Source of the DNA: Flavobacterium sp. 11
GTDB taxonomy: Bacteria > Bacteroidota > Bacteroidia > Flavobacteriales > Flavobacteriaceae
Assembly: GCF_002754315.1 (NCBI RefSeq)
Contig: NZ_PEFE01000001.1
Coordinates: 1,860,001 to 1,924,000 of the forward strand
Direction: 5' to 3'
DNA: 64,000 nucleotides
The notes below the pieces were generated by a model. The model worked only from the letters and a program-made list of their open reading frames with translations. It searched no databases and was not told the DNA's origin. Positions 44,947-54,441 of this stretch are shown here, piece after piece. Position 1 is the stretch's first letter. Each line of letters starts with the position of its first letter. The position numbers and the translations under genes were made by a program.

Positions 44947-45807
44947 ATGACTACACAACAACTTATTGACCAAATCAGAATCAAGAAATCATTCCTAGCA
45001 GTAGGATTAGATGTTGATTTGAATAAAATTCCACAACATTTATTAGCACTGGAAGATCCTATTTTCGAATTCAATAAAGCCATAATCGATGCAACCCATG
45101 ATTTAGCGGTGGCGTATAAGCCCAATACCGCTTTTTATGAAGCTTACGGAATAAAAGGTTGGATGTCGTTGCAAAAAACAATTCATTACATCAACTCAAC
45201 TTATCCGGATATTTTCACGATTGCAGATGCAAAACGTGGTGATATTGGAAATACGTCTTCGATGTATGCCAAAGCTTTTTTTGAAGATTTAAACTTTGAC
45301 AGCGTTACCGTTGCTCCTTATATGGGGAAAGATTCGGTGGAGCCTTTTCTTGCTTTCGAAAATAAACATACGATTATGCTGGCTTTGACTTCCAATGAAG
45401 GTGCGTTCGATTTTCAGACTTTAAATGTGGAAGGAACCCGAGGCGGAGCCGAACGGAGCGGAGCTAAAGAACTGTATAAGCAAGTATTAGAAACGTCTAA
45501 AACGTGGAAAAACAGTGAAAACCTGATGTATGTTGTAGGTGCTACCAAAGCCGAATATTTTACTGAAATTCGTAAAATTGTCCCTGACAGTTTCTTGCTG
45601 GTTCCTGGAGTGGGAGCACAAGGAGGAAGTTTATCTGAAGTTTGTAAATACGGTATGAATGCGAATGTTGGGTTGCTTATTAATTCTTCCAGAGCGATTA
45701 TTTATGCGTCAAACGGAACTGATTTTGTTGAAAAAGCAAGAGAAGAAGCGTTGAAAATGCAACAGGAAATGGCAGCAATTATTAGTTTGAAGTTTGAAAA
45801 GGTTTAA
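44947..45807 (+). CDS. pyrF: Orotidine-5'-phosphate decarboxylase, type 2
   Basis: Makes UMP from OMP, the last step of de novo pyrimidine synthesis. Family blocks: [28 protein letters not shown], and the catalytic Lys-Asp region [22 protein letters not shown]-terminal [11 protein letters not shown] and [10 protein letters not shown]. At 286 residues it is slightly long. The excess maps to about residues 163-173 ([11 protein letters not shown]), encoded by a GC-rich stretch at 45433-45464 in otherwise AT-rich DNA. It keeps the frame and lies between core blocks, so activity is probably kept. Confidence 0.95.
   Translation: MTTQQLIDQIRIKKSFLAVGLDVDLNKIPQHLLALEDPIFEFNKAIIDATHDLAVAYKPNTAFYEAYGIKGWMSLQKTIHYINSTYPDIFTIADAKRGDIGNTSSMYAKAFFEDLNFDSVTVAPYMGKDSVEPFLAFENKHTIMLALTSNEGAFDFQTLNVEGTRGGAERSGAKELYKQVLETSKTWKNSENLMYVVGATKAEYFTEIRKIVPDSFLLVPGVGAQGGSLSEVCKYGMNANVGLLINSSRAIIYASNGTDFVEKAREEALKMQQEMAAIISLKFEKV
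45433..45464 (+). repeat. GC-rich in-frame insertion within pyrF
   Basis: 32 bases with 24 G/C, containing three copies of CGGAGC, in a gene that is otherwise AT-rich. It encodes [15 protein letters not shown] residues between LNVE and KELY. This looks like a small palindrome-derived insert captured in frame. Confidence 0.6.
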
Positions 45808-45846
45808 GACTTAAAGTGAAAGAATTTTAAACTGGGACTTTTTTTA

Positions 45847-45950
45847 AACCATTAAGAAATTAAGTTTCATTAAGAAATACTTTAAAGCTTGTTTCTCACA
45901 ACCGTTAAGAAATACTTTTAAAGCTTAATTTTCTTAATTTCTTAATGGTT
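45847..45950. repeat. Nested intergenic repeat after pyrF
   Basis: AACCATTAAGAAATTAAG (45847-45864) and its exact inverse CTTAATTTCTTAATGGTT (45933-45950) enclose two direct copies of TTAAGAAATACTTT(T)AAAGC (45870-45890 and 45905-45926). It can form one long hairpin. It may act as a terminator or be a dispersed element. Confidence 0.7.
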
Positions 45951-45999
45951 AAGAAGCTGCCAATTTATGTTTTAATACTATGAACTTTAAACTTTAAAC

Positions 46000-46800
46000 T
46001 TGAAACAAAAAAATCTAATCGATCAAATAGGAATTTCCCATTCTTTTGAAACGTCCCCCAAGCGCATTATTTCACTGGTTCCTTCTCAAACGGAATTACT
46101 GTATGATTTGGGCTTGGAAAACCGAATTGTTGGTATTACCAAATTCTGTGTGCATCCGTATCATTTTAAGTCTGTTAAGAAAATAGTTGGAGGAACCAAG
46201 AAAGTACATTATGAGAAAATCAGGTTGTTGGAGCCGGATATCATCATTTGTAATAAAGAAGAAAACACACAGGAAATCGTAGCAGAATTGCGTAAAATTT
46301 GTCCGGTTTGGGTGACAAATATCATCACGATTGAAGACAATTTTCAAATGATTACCGACTTTGGTCAGCTCTTCAATTGCAGAACCGAAGCCCAGAAATG
46401 GAACGACAAATTGGCTTTTGCCTTGAGCGATTTTAAAAACTTCATCAAAGATAAACCGGTTAAAAAAGCAGCGTATTTCATTTGGAAAAACCCGTTTATG
46501 GTCGCTGGTTCGGATAATTTTATCAATGAATTACTGAAACTGAACCACTTTCAGAATATTTATGATAACAAATCACGTTATCCGGAAATCGAACTCAAAA
46601 AAATGCGATTGGAAGGAGATCCGGATTTGGTTTTTCTGTCTTCAGAGCCGTATCCTTTCAAAGAAGAAGATGCATTCGAAATAGGAAGGTACACGCATCA
46701 TGCAAAAACGGTATTTGTTGATGGCGAAATGTTTTCTTGGTATGGAAGCAGGCTGCTAAAAGCGTTTGACTATTTTAAAAAAATGCATCAAAAATTATGA
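46000..46800 (+). CDS. BtuF-like substrate-binding protein without signal peptide
   Basis: A helical-backbone metal-receptor fold of the periplasmic cobalamin/siderophore-binding class: PKRIISLVPSQTELLYDLGLENRIVGITKFCVHP, then LLEPDIIICNKEENTQEIVAEL, and C-terminal DPDLVFLSSEPYPFKEEDA. No ATG is available before residue 100, so the TTG at 46000 (KQKNLIDQIG) is taken as start. No signal peptide or lipobox precedes the domain, so it is probably cytosolic and not a true ABC-transporter partner. No permease or ATPase is nearby. 266 residues. Confidence 0.8.
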   Translation: MKQKNLIDQIGISHSFETSPKRIISLVPSQTELLYDLGLENRIVGITKFCVHPYHFKSVKKIVGGTKKVHYEKIRLLEPDIIICNKEENTQEIVAELRKICPVWVTNIITIEDNFQMITDFGQLFNCRTEAQKWNDKLAFALSDFKNFIKDKPVKKAAYFIWKNPFMVAGSDNFINELLKLNHFQNIYDNKSRYPEIELKKMRLEGDPDLVFLSSEPYPFKEEDAFEIGRYTHHAKTVFVDGEMFSWYGSRLLKAFDYFKKMHQKL

Positions 46801-46944
46801 TTCGCATTCCTCTAAAATTAATTCTTCTGTTGTTACGGTAGACTTAACAGTGGTCTTGTCGAAGTTGAAATTTAGTTCTGAGAGCATTTGGTATTCTCTT
46901 TTAAGCTTTTCTATTTCACTTTTCTCTTTCAATAATCCTTTCAT
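46795..46944 (-). CDS. Small coiled-coil-like protein (49 residues)
   Basis: A short minus-strand frame starting MKGLLKEKSEIEKLKREYQM with a Lys/Glu heptad-like N-terminus, then a Thr-rich tail ending EELILEECES. The N-terminus resembles small flavobacterial hypothetical proteins that start MKGLFKKKSEIEKL. It overlaps the 3' end of the BtuF-like gene by six bases, convergent. Modest support: ATG start and plausible codon use only. Confidence 0.45.
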   Translation of the reverse strand: MKGLLKEKSEIEKLKREYQMLSELNFNFDKTTVKSTVTTEELILEECES

Positions 46945-47051
46945 GGGTGTAAATTTTTTGCAAATTTACGGTATACAATTATAAAACCAGCATTATTTTT
47001 TGTTAAGATTGGGATTTAAAATTAAAGTCCTATTTTTACAAAAAAAACCAA

Positions 47052-47837
47052 GTGATTAATTATACCATTTACGAAAATAAAAACACCGATCAGTGGGTAA
47101 CTTTTGTTCATGGCGCCGGTGGGAGTTCTTCTATCTGGTTTAAGCAAATACGTGATTTTAAAAAACAGTATAATGTATTGTTATTGGATTTGCGGGGTCA
47201 TGGGGAATCAAAACCTACTTTAAAGACGGCTTTCAAACAGAAATATACTTTTTCGGCTTTGGCCAATGATATTCTGGAAGTCTTAGATTTTCTTAAAATT
47301 AAAAAATCACATTTCGTTGGCATTTCTTTGGGTACCATACTCATCAGACAATTGGCTGAAATGTATCCGGAACGCGTGCAAAGCATGATTCTTGGCGGCG
47401 CAATCCTGAAAATGAATTTCCGTTCTCAAGTATTAATGCGATTGGGAAATATGTTTAAATATGTATTGCCGTATTTGGTTTTATACAAGTTTTTTGCCTT
47501 TGTCATCATGCCTAAAAAAAGTCACAAGCAATCTCGTGTTCTTTTTATCAATGAAGCTAAAAAATTATATCAAAAAGAATTCATCAAATGGTTTAAACTC
47601 ACTGCCGAAATAAATCCGGTGCTGAAATGGTTCCGCCAGGTCGAATTGAATATTCCTACGCTTTATGTTATGGGCGAAGAGGATTATATGTTTTTGCCAT
47701 CGGTTAGGAAAGTGGTAGAAAATCATTATAAATCGTCAAAACTCTTTGTAATAGAAAAGTGTGGACATGTAGTAAATGTGGAGCAACCTAATGCTTTCAA
47801 TGATGCAGTTCTTTCTTTTATAAATACCGCTAAATAA
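47052..47837 (+). CDS. Alpha/beta-fold hydrolase
   Basis: 261 residues with the hydrolase fold: VTFVHGAGGSSSIWF (oxyanion), LLLDLRGHGES, nucleophile Ser in HFVGISLGTILIRQLAEM, acid in MGEEDYMFLPS and His in IEKCGHVVNVEQPNAF. The start codon is GTG. No signal peptide, so cytosolic. Substrate unknown. A hairpin follows directly, but its T-run favours the opposite strand. Confidence 0.88.
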   Translation: MINYTIYENKNTDQWVTFVHGAGGSSSIWFKQIRDFKKQYNVLLLDLRGHGESKPTLKTAFKQKYTFSALANDILEVLDFLKIKKSHFVGISLGTILIRQLAEMYPERVQSMILGGAILKMNFRSQVLMRLGNMFKYVLPYLVLYKFFAFVIMPKKSHKQSRVLFINEAKKLYQKEFIKWFKLTAEINPVLKWFRQVELNIPTLYVMGEEDYMFLPSVRKVVENHYKSSKLFVIEKCGHVVNVEQPNAFNDAVLSFINTAK

Positions 47838-47916
47838 AAAAATGCCTGCATTACAAATGCAGGCAATTCTTTAACTAACCAAAACCAAAATAATAAATAA
47901 CCAGTTTATTACTCTG
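47836..47916 (-). ncRNA. Candidate small RNA with strong terminator
   Basis: On the minus strand a 10-bp hairpin TGCCTGCATT-tgt-AATGCAGGCA (47843-47865) is followed by seven T, yet no minus-strand gene ends here. A near-consensus -7 box (GATCTTTG, 47917-47924) lies about 80 bases upstream, with a T/G-rich body (ATTTTGGTTTTGGTTAG) between. This fits a short independent transcript. The Rfam 'Flavo-1' class is worth comparing; I cannot confirm membership. Confidence 0.45.
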
Positions 47917-48146
47917 CAAAGATCACACATAAGCAGGCGTTTTGCTGTTAAGATTTTGTTATTACTTTGTTGTACATAAGTTAAGTTTTTTAACTTTATT
48001 TCCAGAGCACTTCTTTAAGTATTTTGACATCATCTGAGGCTATTGAATTTCAGCAGGTTTAAAGAATCATTAGCAACTCATAGTGATTTAGTTGCTGGGC
48101 GTTGAGGTGTATTTGTTAAAAAGATAAATTACTTTATTTAAACACG

Positions 48147-48803
48147 ATGAATATTCTCGAACTCGAATTATTGACGGATAGCATTACTGAAACGGAGTTG
48201 TTCTATACTAAAGTCATCGGATTGAAAACTATTTCGAAAACCAATTCGAGTGTATCATTTGCCGCTGGTTCTACAAAACTAACTTTCCGTTCTTCTGAGA
48301 ATTTAAAACCGGTATATCATTTTGCTTTTGATATACCCAATAATAAATTGTTGGAAGCCTTTGCTTGGATAGAAAAGAAAACTGAAATTATGGAGGTTGT
48401 TCCACCAGAAAAAATTGCCGATTTCTATAACTGGAATGCAAAGTCTTTTTATTTCTATGACAATAATGGAAATATTTTAGAATTTATTGCCCGTTTCAGC
48501 CTTGATAATACTTCAGAAAAACCATTTGATGGATTGTCAATTCTTTCTGTGAGCGAAATAGGTTTTGTGACCAAAAATGTTTCAAAGCTCAGTGATGAAA
48601 TGTTTAATAAATACGGTCTTTCGGTATTTTCAAAACAACCAAAACTAGAAAAATTTATCGTTTTAGGAACAGATACTGGACTTTTTATTCTTGTGGAAGA
48701 AAATCGTGATTGGTATCCAACGCATCAAAAAGCAAAATCGTTTTGGACCAAAGTAGTATTTGACAATAATGGAAAAACGAGGGAAATTGAAATTTCAGGT
48801 TAA
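48147..48803 (+). CDS. VOC-family (glyoxalase/dioxygenase-like) protein
   Basis: 218 residues with two beta-alpha-beta modules of the vicinal-oxygen-chelate fold. Module 1: ELLTDSITETELFYTKVIGLK, YHFAFDI (metal His) and FYFYDNNGNILEFIAR (metal Glu). Module 2: SEIGFVTKNVSKLSDEM and TGLFILVEENRDWYPTH. A metal-dependent lyase, isomerase or dioxygenase-type activity is possible; the substrate is not evident. Cytosolic. Confidence 0.82.
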   Translation: MNILELELLTDSITETELFYTKVIGLKTISKTNSSVSFAAGSTKLTFRSSENLKPVYHFAFDIPNNKLLEAFAWIEKKTEIMEVVPPEKIADFYNWNAKSFYFYDNNGNILEFIARFSLDNTSEKPFDGLSILSVSEIGFVTKNVSKLSDEMFNKYGLSVFSKQPKLEKFIVLGTDTGLFILVEENRDWYPTHQKAKSFWTKVVFDNNGKTREIEISG

Positions 48804-48807
48804 AAAA

Positions 48808-48832
48808 AATGCTCACCAATAAGCGAGCATTT
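48808..48832. terminator. Terminator between VOC gene and purU
   Basis: AATGCTC / GAGCATT with a 10-base loop; on the minus strand it runs into eight T, so it mainly ends purU. Confidence 0.75.
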
Positions 48833-48906
48833 ATATATAATAGACAATATCCTTTAATTCTATGGGGTTTGATTCTCTTTTCTTTGGAGAGAGTTGGGGT
48901 GAGAAT

Positions 48907-49761
48907 TTATAAAAACACCACCGTTTTATTGTCATAAACCATTGTTTTTCTTTCGGCATGCAGTTTTATGGCTCTGGCCAAAACCATGCGTTCCAGATCG
49001 CGCCCTTTCATAATAAAATCTTCTATAGAATGACTGTGTGAAACTCGGGCAATATCCTGCTCGATAATCGGACCTTCATCTAATCCTTCGGTAACATAAT
49101 GACTCGTGGCACCAATGATTTTTACACCGCGTTTAAAAGCAGAATGATACGGTTTTGCCCCTGGAAATGCCGGAAGGAAGGAATGATGAATATTGATAAT
49201 TTGATTTTTGTATTGCGCAATCAAATTAGGTGTGATAATTTGCATGTAGCGTGCCAAAACAATGAAGTCAATATTGTATTCTTTTAGTAAATCCAACTGT
49301 TTTTGTTCACCTTCGGTTTTAATGTCTTTTGTGAAAGGAACATAATGAAACGGAATAGAAAAACGCTCTGCCACTGCTTTCAAATCCTCATGATTGCTTA
49401 TAATCAAAGGAATTTCAAGAGGCAATTCGCCGGCGCTGTAGCGTCCTAAAATATCATACAAACAATGGTCGTATTTAGAAACAAACAAAGCCATTCTTGG
49501 TTTTTCGTTTTGGGTATACATTTCCCACGACATATTAAAAGGAGCTGCTAACTTAGCTTGAAAATCAGTTTTAATAGCTTCAATATTCCAATTTTTGGCA
49601 CTGAATTCACATTCTAAACGCATGAAAAATACATTTTCATCGGCATCGACATGTTGATCTAAATAAATAATATTACCATCAATAGAGGAAATATAATTCG
49701 TAACGGAAGCAATAATTGCTTTTTGATCTTCGCAATGGATTAGGATTGTAATTTTCTGCAT
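48907..49761 (-). CDS. purU: Formyltetrahydrofolate deformylase
   Basis: Hydrolyses 10-formyl-THF to formate and THF, balancing one-carbon pools. Residues 1-80 are an ACT regulatory domain (ITILIHCEDQKAIIASVTNYI). The rest is the formyltransferase fold with NIHHSFLPAFPGAKPYHSAF (catalytic Asn/His) and ATSHYVTEGLDEGPIIEQD (catalytic Asp). At 284 residues it is typical. Monocistronic. Confidence 0.95.
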   Translation of the reverse strand: MQKITILIHCEDQKAIIASVTNYISSIDGNIIYLDQHVDADENVFFMRLECEFSAKNWNIEAIKTDFQAKLAAPFNMSWEMYTQNEKPRMALFVSKYDHCLYDILGRYSAGELPLEIPLIISNHEDLKAVAERFSIPFHYVPFTKDIKTEGEQKQLDLLKEYNIDFIVLARYMQIITPNLIAQYKNQIINIHHSFLPAFPGAKPYHSAFKRGVKIIGATSHYVTEGLDEGPIIEQDIARVSHSHSIEDFIMKGRDLERMVLARAIKLHAERKTMVYDNKTVVFL

Positions 49762-49843
49762 TAGGGTTCTGTTTTCAGCTTTGTTGGTAGTAATGAATAG
49801 TATTTTTCAAAACTAAACGTATTTGTTTTTATAAAAAAGTTGG

Positions 49844-49880
49844 ATTTGGCTGTTTTATGTTTGAAAAAAAACAGCCAAAT
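49844..49880 (-). terminator. Terminator of the DUF4197 gene
   Basis: A 13-bp stem ATTTGGCTGTTTT / AAAACAGCCAAAT with an 11-base loop lies 7 bases past the stop. The minus-strand flank is CCAACTTTTTT. Confidence 0.85.
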
Positions 49881-49886
49881 TTCAAT

Positions 49887-50594
49887 CTATTTGTTATCCT
49901 GCAAGGCAAAAACCTTTTGCAATAAAACAGAAGTTCTGGAACTCAAATTCGTTCTGATGTTTTTTTCTTCAACAGCAACCATTTTGAAAACGCCATTCAA
50001 CGCTTGGTTCGTAACATAATCAGTCAAATCAGGATTCACTTTATTTACAAGAGGAATGCTGTTGTATTTGGTAATAATGTTGGCCCATACTTTATCGGCG
50101 CCCACTTTGGTAAATGAATTTTTAATCACAGGATTGAATTTTCCGTACAAAGCGGTCGAAGTACTGTTCTGCAAATAAGTGGTAGCCGAACTTTCATTTC
50201 CCATCAAAATCGTTTTGGCATCCATAAAAGTCATGTTTCTAACGGCATCAACAAATATTGGAGTCGCTTCCTTCACTGCGTCTTCGGCAGCACGATTCAA
50301 TACTTTCAAACCTTCGTCAGCCAAAGAACTCAATCCAATTCTTCTCAAACCAGTATCTACTTTTCTCAATTCTTCCGGCAATAAAATTTTCACGGCTTCA
50401 TTTCTGTAAAAACCATCGGTAGCAGTCAATTTTGTTACCTGTTTCGAAATCCCATTGTTCAATGCTTCCTTCAATCCACCGGCAATATCAACGCCGCCAA
50501 TTCCTTGCGTTTGTGGAAATTGATTCATCACCTGTTGCATTTCGGCACAACTCGAAAGCGAAACCGCCATCATAACCATTAAAATTTTCTTCAT
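49887..50594 (-). CDS. DUF4197 lipoprotein
   Basis: 235 residues. Signal with lipobox (MVMMAVSLSSC). DUF4197 pattern: GLKEALNNGISKQVTKLTATDGFYRNEAVKILLPEELRKV, then AEDAVKEATPIFVDAVRNMTFMDAKTIL, and the C-terminal YVTNQALNGVFKMVAVEEKNIR. Function unknown; widespread in Bacteroidota and Proteobacteria as a periplasmic lipoprotein. Alone. Confidence 0.9.
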   Translation of the reverse strand: MKKILMVMMAVSLSSCAEMQQVMNQFPQTQGIGGVDIAGGLKEALNNGISKQVTKLTATDGFYRNEAVKILLPEELRKVDTGLRRIGLSSLADEGLKVLNRAAEDAVKEATPIFVDAVRNMTFMDAKTILMGNESSATTYLQNSTSTALYGKFNPVIKNSFTKVGADKVWANIITKYNSIPLVNKVNPDLTDYVTNQALNGVFKMVAVEEKNIRTNLSSRTSVLLQKVFALQDNK

Positions 50595-50913
50595 CGTAAT
50601 TAGAGTATTAGTTTACTTCGTCTGTTTGCCATTTGGCTTTTGTAAAAATACTACTTATTCAAAAACAAAGCCAACTATTCTTTAGGAGCACAAATTTTAG
50701 TTTTATTAATCAGGATTTGTCCCGCTTTCCGCTGTATTCCCGATAAATAAAAACTACGGCTGATAAAAGCCTTGTTTTTCTAAATCGGGAGATGCCGCTT
50801 CAATCGGGGCTAAATAACAAAATTCTGTGTTATTTATTAACAACGAGCCACAACATCAAATAATTTTTAAAATAAAATCGTAAATTGCAGGCTTAAATTA
50901 TCATATTCATAAA
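50595..50913. other. Gap upstream of icmF with dispersed repeat
   Basis: 319 bases holding copy 3 of the dispersed repeat (50717-50811) and then the icmF leader. A TAAATTGC (50880-50887) just before icmF is one base short of a -7 box. No gene. Confidence 0.55.
50717..50811 (-). repeat. Dispersed ~90-bp repeat, copy 3
   Basis: Same orientation as copy 1. Blocks CCGCTGTATTCCCGATAAAT, AAAAACTACGGC, AGCCTTGTTTTTCTAAATCG and GGGAGATGCCGCTTC are conserved. A four-base addition (GATA in CTGATAAAAGCC) and an in-frame stop make it non-coding, unlike copy 1. Confidence 0.85.
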
Positions 50914-53900
50914 ATGGAACAACAAAAACCATATATCCCTAACAATAAAGTAAGAATTGTTACCGCAGCAGCTCTTTTTGACGGTCACGATGCCGCAATC
51001 AACATCATGCGTAGGATTATTCAGTCTACAGGTGTTGAGGTAATCCATTTGGGCCATGACCGTAGTGTGGAAGAAGTTGTCAATACAGCGATTCAAGAAG
51101 ATGCCAATGCGATTGCAATAACTTCCTACCAAGGAGGGCATAACGAATATTTCAAATACATGTATGACTTGCTTCAAGAAAAAGGAGCAGGGCAAATCAA
51201 GATATTTGGCGGTGGCGGAGGTGTAATTCTGCCTTCTGAAATTGCCGAGTTACAAGCGTACGGAATTACGAGAATTTATTCTCCTGATGACGGACGTGCT
51301 TTGGGTTTACAAGGAATGATAAATGATTTAGTACAACGTGCAGATTATGCTATTGGAGATCAACTAAGTGATGAAATCAATCATTTAGAAGAAAAAAATC
51401 CAAAAGCAATTGCCAGAATTATTTCATCAGCAGAGAATTTTCCTGATGTTGCGGCCAAAACTTTGGAAGCCATTCAAAAAAAGAATGAGAATTGCACGAT
51501 TCCGGTTCTTGGGATTACAGGAACAGGTGGGGCAGGAAAATCATCGTTGGTAGATGAATTGGTGCGTCGTTTTCTAATCGATTTCCCGGAAAAAACAATC
51601 GGGTTAATATCTGTAGATCCATCCAAAAGAAAAACTGGCGGTGCATTGCTTGGAGATAGAATCCGAATGAATGCTATCAATAGTCCTAGAGTTTACATGC
51701 GTTCATTGGCCACACGCCAATCGAATTTGGCTTTGTCTAAATATGTTGCCGATGCGATTCAAGTGATTAAAGCGGCAAATTATGATATCATCATTTTGGA
51801 GACTTCTGGAATCGGGCAATCTGATACGGAAATCATGGACCACTCTGATGTATCTTTATATGTAATGACACCAGAATTTGGTGCAGCAACCCAATTGGAA
51901 AAAATCGACATGCTTGATTTTGCCGACTTGGTAGCGATAAACAAATTCGACAAACGCGGTTCTCTAGATGCGTTAAGAGACGTGAAAAAACAATACCAAC
52001 GCAACCATAATCTTTGGGATGCGGATTTAGATACACTTCCAGTTTTCGGGACAATTGCCTCGCAGTTTAACGATCCAGGAATGAATACGCTGTACAAAGC
52101 GATTATGGATAAAATCCATGAGAAAACGAATTCTGATTTGAAATCAACGTTCCAAATCACTCGTGAAATGAGTGAGAAGATTTTCGTTATTCCGCCACAC
52201 AGAACGCGTTATTTGTCTGAAATTGCCGAAAGTAACCGTAAATATGATGTTACTGCGGTTAGTCAGGAACAAGTTGCCCAGAAATTATACGGAATTTTCA
52301 AAACGATTGAAACAGTTGCTAAGAAAATACCTGAAATAAACAAAGCAGGAATTAATGACGATTCGGTTTTGCCAACTCCTTTGGAATCTGAAAAACTAGG
52401 TGCTGCTGAAGACAAAATCTTTTTGAACCTTTTGCTGAATCAATTTGATAAAGTAAAAATGGATTTGGATCCGTACAATTGGGAAATCATTTTGACTTGG
52501 AGCGAAAAAGTAAACAAGTACAAAAATCCAGTTTATACGTTCAAAGTTCGTGACAGAGAAATTAAAATGGCTACGCATACCGAGTCGCTTTCACATTCTC
52601 AAATCCCGAAAATTGCGTTACCAAAGTACAAAGCTTGGGGAGATATTTTACGTTGGTGTTTGCAGGAAAATGTTCCCGGAGAATTTCCTTTTACCGCTGG
52701 ATTGTATCCTTTCAAACGCGAAGGAGAAGATCCTTCCCGTATGTTTGCCGGAGAAGGCGGACCAGAAAGAACCAACAAACGTTTTCATTATGTGAGTGCA
52801 GGTTTGCCTGCAAAACGGTTGTCAACTGCTTTTGACAGTGTAACTTTATACGGAAACGATCCACATGTACGTCCTGATATTTATGGAAAAATCGGTAATG
52901 CCGGAGTTTCTATTTGTTGTTTGGATGATGCTAAAAAATTATATTCTGGTTTTGATTTGGTTCATGCGATGACTTCGGTGAGTATGACGATTAATGGACC
53001 AGCGCCTATGTTATTAGGCTTTTTTATGAATGCTGCGATTGACCAGCAATGTGAGTTTTACATTAAAGAGAATGGCATTGAAGGTGAAGTTGCCGAAAAA
53101 ATTAAACAAATCTATACCAAAAAAGGAGTAGAAAGACCGCATTATCAAGGTGATTTACCCGAAGGAAACAACGGTTTAGGGTTAATGCTTTTGGGCGTTA
53201 CCGGAGATGAGGTTCTACCTTTGGAAGTGTATAACGACATAAAAGCAAGAACGTTGTCACAAGTTCGTGGAACGGTTCAAGCTGATATTTTAAAAGAAGA
53301 CCAAGCACAAAATACGTGTATTTTTTCTACTGAATTTGCATTGAGATTGATGGGTGACGTACAGGAATATTTCATTACCAAGAATGTTAGAAACTTCTAT
53401 TCGGTTTCTATTTCAGGCTATCACATTGCTGAAGCGGGAGCAAATCCTATCACGCAATTGGCTTTCACACTTTCTAATGGTTTTACTTACGTAGAATATT
53501 ATTTGAGTCGTGGCATGAACATCAATGATTTTGGACCAAACTTATCTTTCTTTTTCTCGAATGGAGTAGATCCTGAATATGCAGTTATCGGTCGTGTGGC
53601 ACGTAAAATTTGGGCGAAAGCCATGAAAAACAAATACGGAGCCAACGAACGTGCGCAAATGTTGAAATACCATATTCAGACATCAGGTCGTTCTTTACAC
53701 GCACAGGAAATTGATTTCAATGATATTCGTACTACTTTACAAGCTTTGTATGCCATTTATGACAACTGTAATTCGTTGCATACTAACGCGTATGACGAAG
53801 CAATTACAACGCCAACAGAAGAATCTGTACGTCGTGCAATGGCGATTCAGTTGATTATCAATAAAGAATTAGGTCTGGCCAAAAATGAAAATCCAATTCA

Positions 53901-54366
53901 AGGAGCTTTCATTATCGAAGAATTGACAGATTTAGTAGAAGCTGCGGTTTTACAGGAATTCGACCGAATTACTGAACGTGGCGGAGTGCTTGGTGCTATG
54001 GAAACGATGTACCAAAGAAGTAAAATTCAAGAAGAAAGTTTGTATTATGAAACTTTGAAACATACCGGTGAATTTCCAATTATTGGAGTGAATACGTTCT
54101 TGAGTTCTAAAGGTTCTCCAACAGTGATTCCAGCTGAAGTAATTCGTGCTACGGAAGAAGAAAAACAATACCAAATTGATATGTTGAACCATTTACACCA
54201 ATCCAATCAGGATTTAGTGAATACACATTTAAATACGCTTCAGGAAGCTGCCATTAAAAACGAAAACTTATTCGAACATTTGATGGAAGCAACGAAGGTT
54301 TGTTCTTTGGGACAAATCACTTCGGCTTTGTTTGAAGTAGGCGGGCAATATAGAAGAAATATGTAA
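50914..54366 (+). CDS. icmF: Fused isobutyryl-CoA mutase IcmF
   Basis: An adenosylcobalamin enzyme joining mutase and its G-protein chaperone. Residues 1-150: B12-binding domain with [20 protein letters not shown] and IFGGGGGVI. Residues 190-420: MeaB-like GTPase with P-loop [13 protein letters not shown] (about 200) and NKFDKRGS. Residues 500-1150: mutase barrel with the IcmF-typical stretch [19 protein letters not shown] and [14 protein letters not shown]. At 1150 residues the three-part layout is complete. It interconverts isobutyryl-CoA and butyryl-CoA and may also act on longer acyl-CoAs. Older annotations often call it methylmalonyl-CoA mutase. Confidence 0.95.
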   Translation: MEQQKPYIPNNKVRIVTAAALFDGHDAAINIMRRIIQSTGVEVIHLGHDRSVEEVVNTAIQEDANAIAITSYQGGHNEYFKYMYDLLQEKGAGQIKIFGGGGGVILPSEIAELQAYGITRIYSPDDGRALGLQGMINDLVQRADYAIGDQLSDEINHLEEKNPKAIARIISSAENFPDVAAKTLEAIQKKNENCTIPVLGITGTGGAGKSSLVDELVRRFLIDFPEKTIGLISVDPSKRKTGGALLGDRIRMNAINSPRVYMRSLATRQSNLALSKYVADAIQVIKAANYDIIILETSGIGQSDTEIMDHSDVSLYVMTPEFGAATQLEKIDMLDFADLVAINKFDKRGSLDALRDVKKQYQRNHNLWDADLDTLPVFGTIASQFNDPGMNTLYKAIMDKIHEKTNSDLKSTFQITREMSEKIFVIPPHRTRYLSEIAESNRKYDVTAVSQEQVAQKLYGIFKTIETVAKKIPEINKAGINDDSVLPTPLESEKLGAAEDKIFLNLLLNQFDKVKMDLDPYNWEIILTWSEKVNKYKNPVYTFKVRDREIKMATHTESLSHSQIPKIALPKYKAWGDILRWCLQENVPGEFPFTAGLYPFKREGEDPSRMFAGEGGPERTNKRFHYVSAGLPAKRLSTAFDSVTLYGNDPHVRPDIYGKIGNAGVSICCLDDAKKLYSGFDLVHAMTSVSMTINGPAPMLLGFFMNAAIDQQCEFYIKENGIEGEVAEKIKQIYTKKGVERPHYQGDLPEGNNGLGLMLLGVTGDEVLPLEVYNDIKARTLSQVRGTVQADILKEDQAQNTCIFSTEFALRLMGDVQEYFITKNVRNFYSVSISGYHIAEAGANPITQLAFTLSNGFTYVEYYLSRGMNINDFGPNLSFFFSNGVDPEYAVIGRVARKIWAKAMKNKYGANERAQMLKYHIQTSGRSLHAQEIDFNDIRTTLQALYAIYDNCNSLHTNAYDEAITTPTEESVRRAMAIQLIINKELGLAKNENPIQGAFIIEELTDLVEAAVLQEFDRITERGGVLGAMETMYQRSKIQEESLYYETLKHTGEFPIIGVNTFLSSKGSPTVIPAEVIRATEEEKQYQIDMLNHLHQSNQDLVNTHLNTLQEAAIKNENLFEHLMEATKVCSLGQITSALFEVGGQYRRNM

Positions 54367-54393
54367 CATGTAATTCATATTTAAAATAAAAGA

Positions 54394-54420
54394 AAAGGCT
54401 GTCCCAAAAGACAGCCTTTA
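54394..54420. terminator. Bidirectional terminator after icmF
   Basis: AAAGGCTGTC / GACAGCCTTT with a 6-base loop lies between convergent icmF and the 54442 gene. Confidence 0.88.
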
Positions 54421-54441
54421 TTAATACTATTCGGCAGGACA

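Noticed and set aside
46766..46984. Plus-strand frame of 72 codons after the BtuF-like gene
   Set aside because: Starts inside the previous gene and runs opposite a better minus-strand small ORF (46795-46944).
50914..54366. Methylmalonyl-CoA mutase (mutA/mutB) assignment
   Set aside because: The fused B12-GTPase-mutase order and the [19 protein letters not shown] region are IcmF features.
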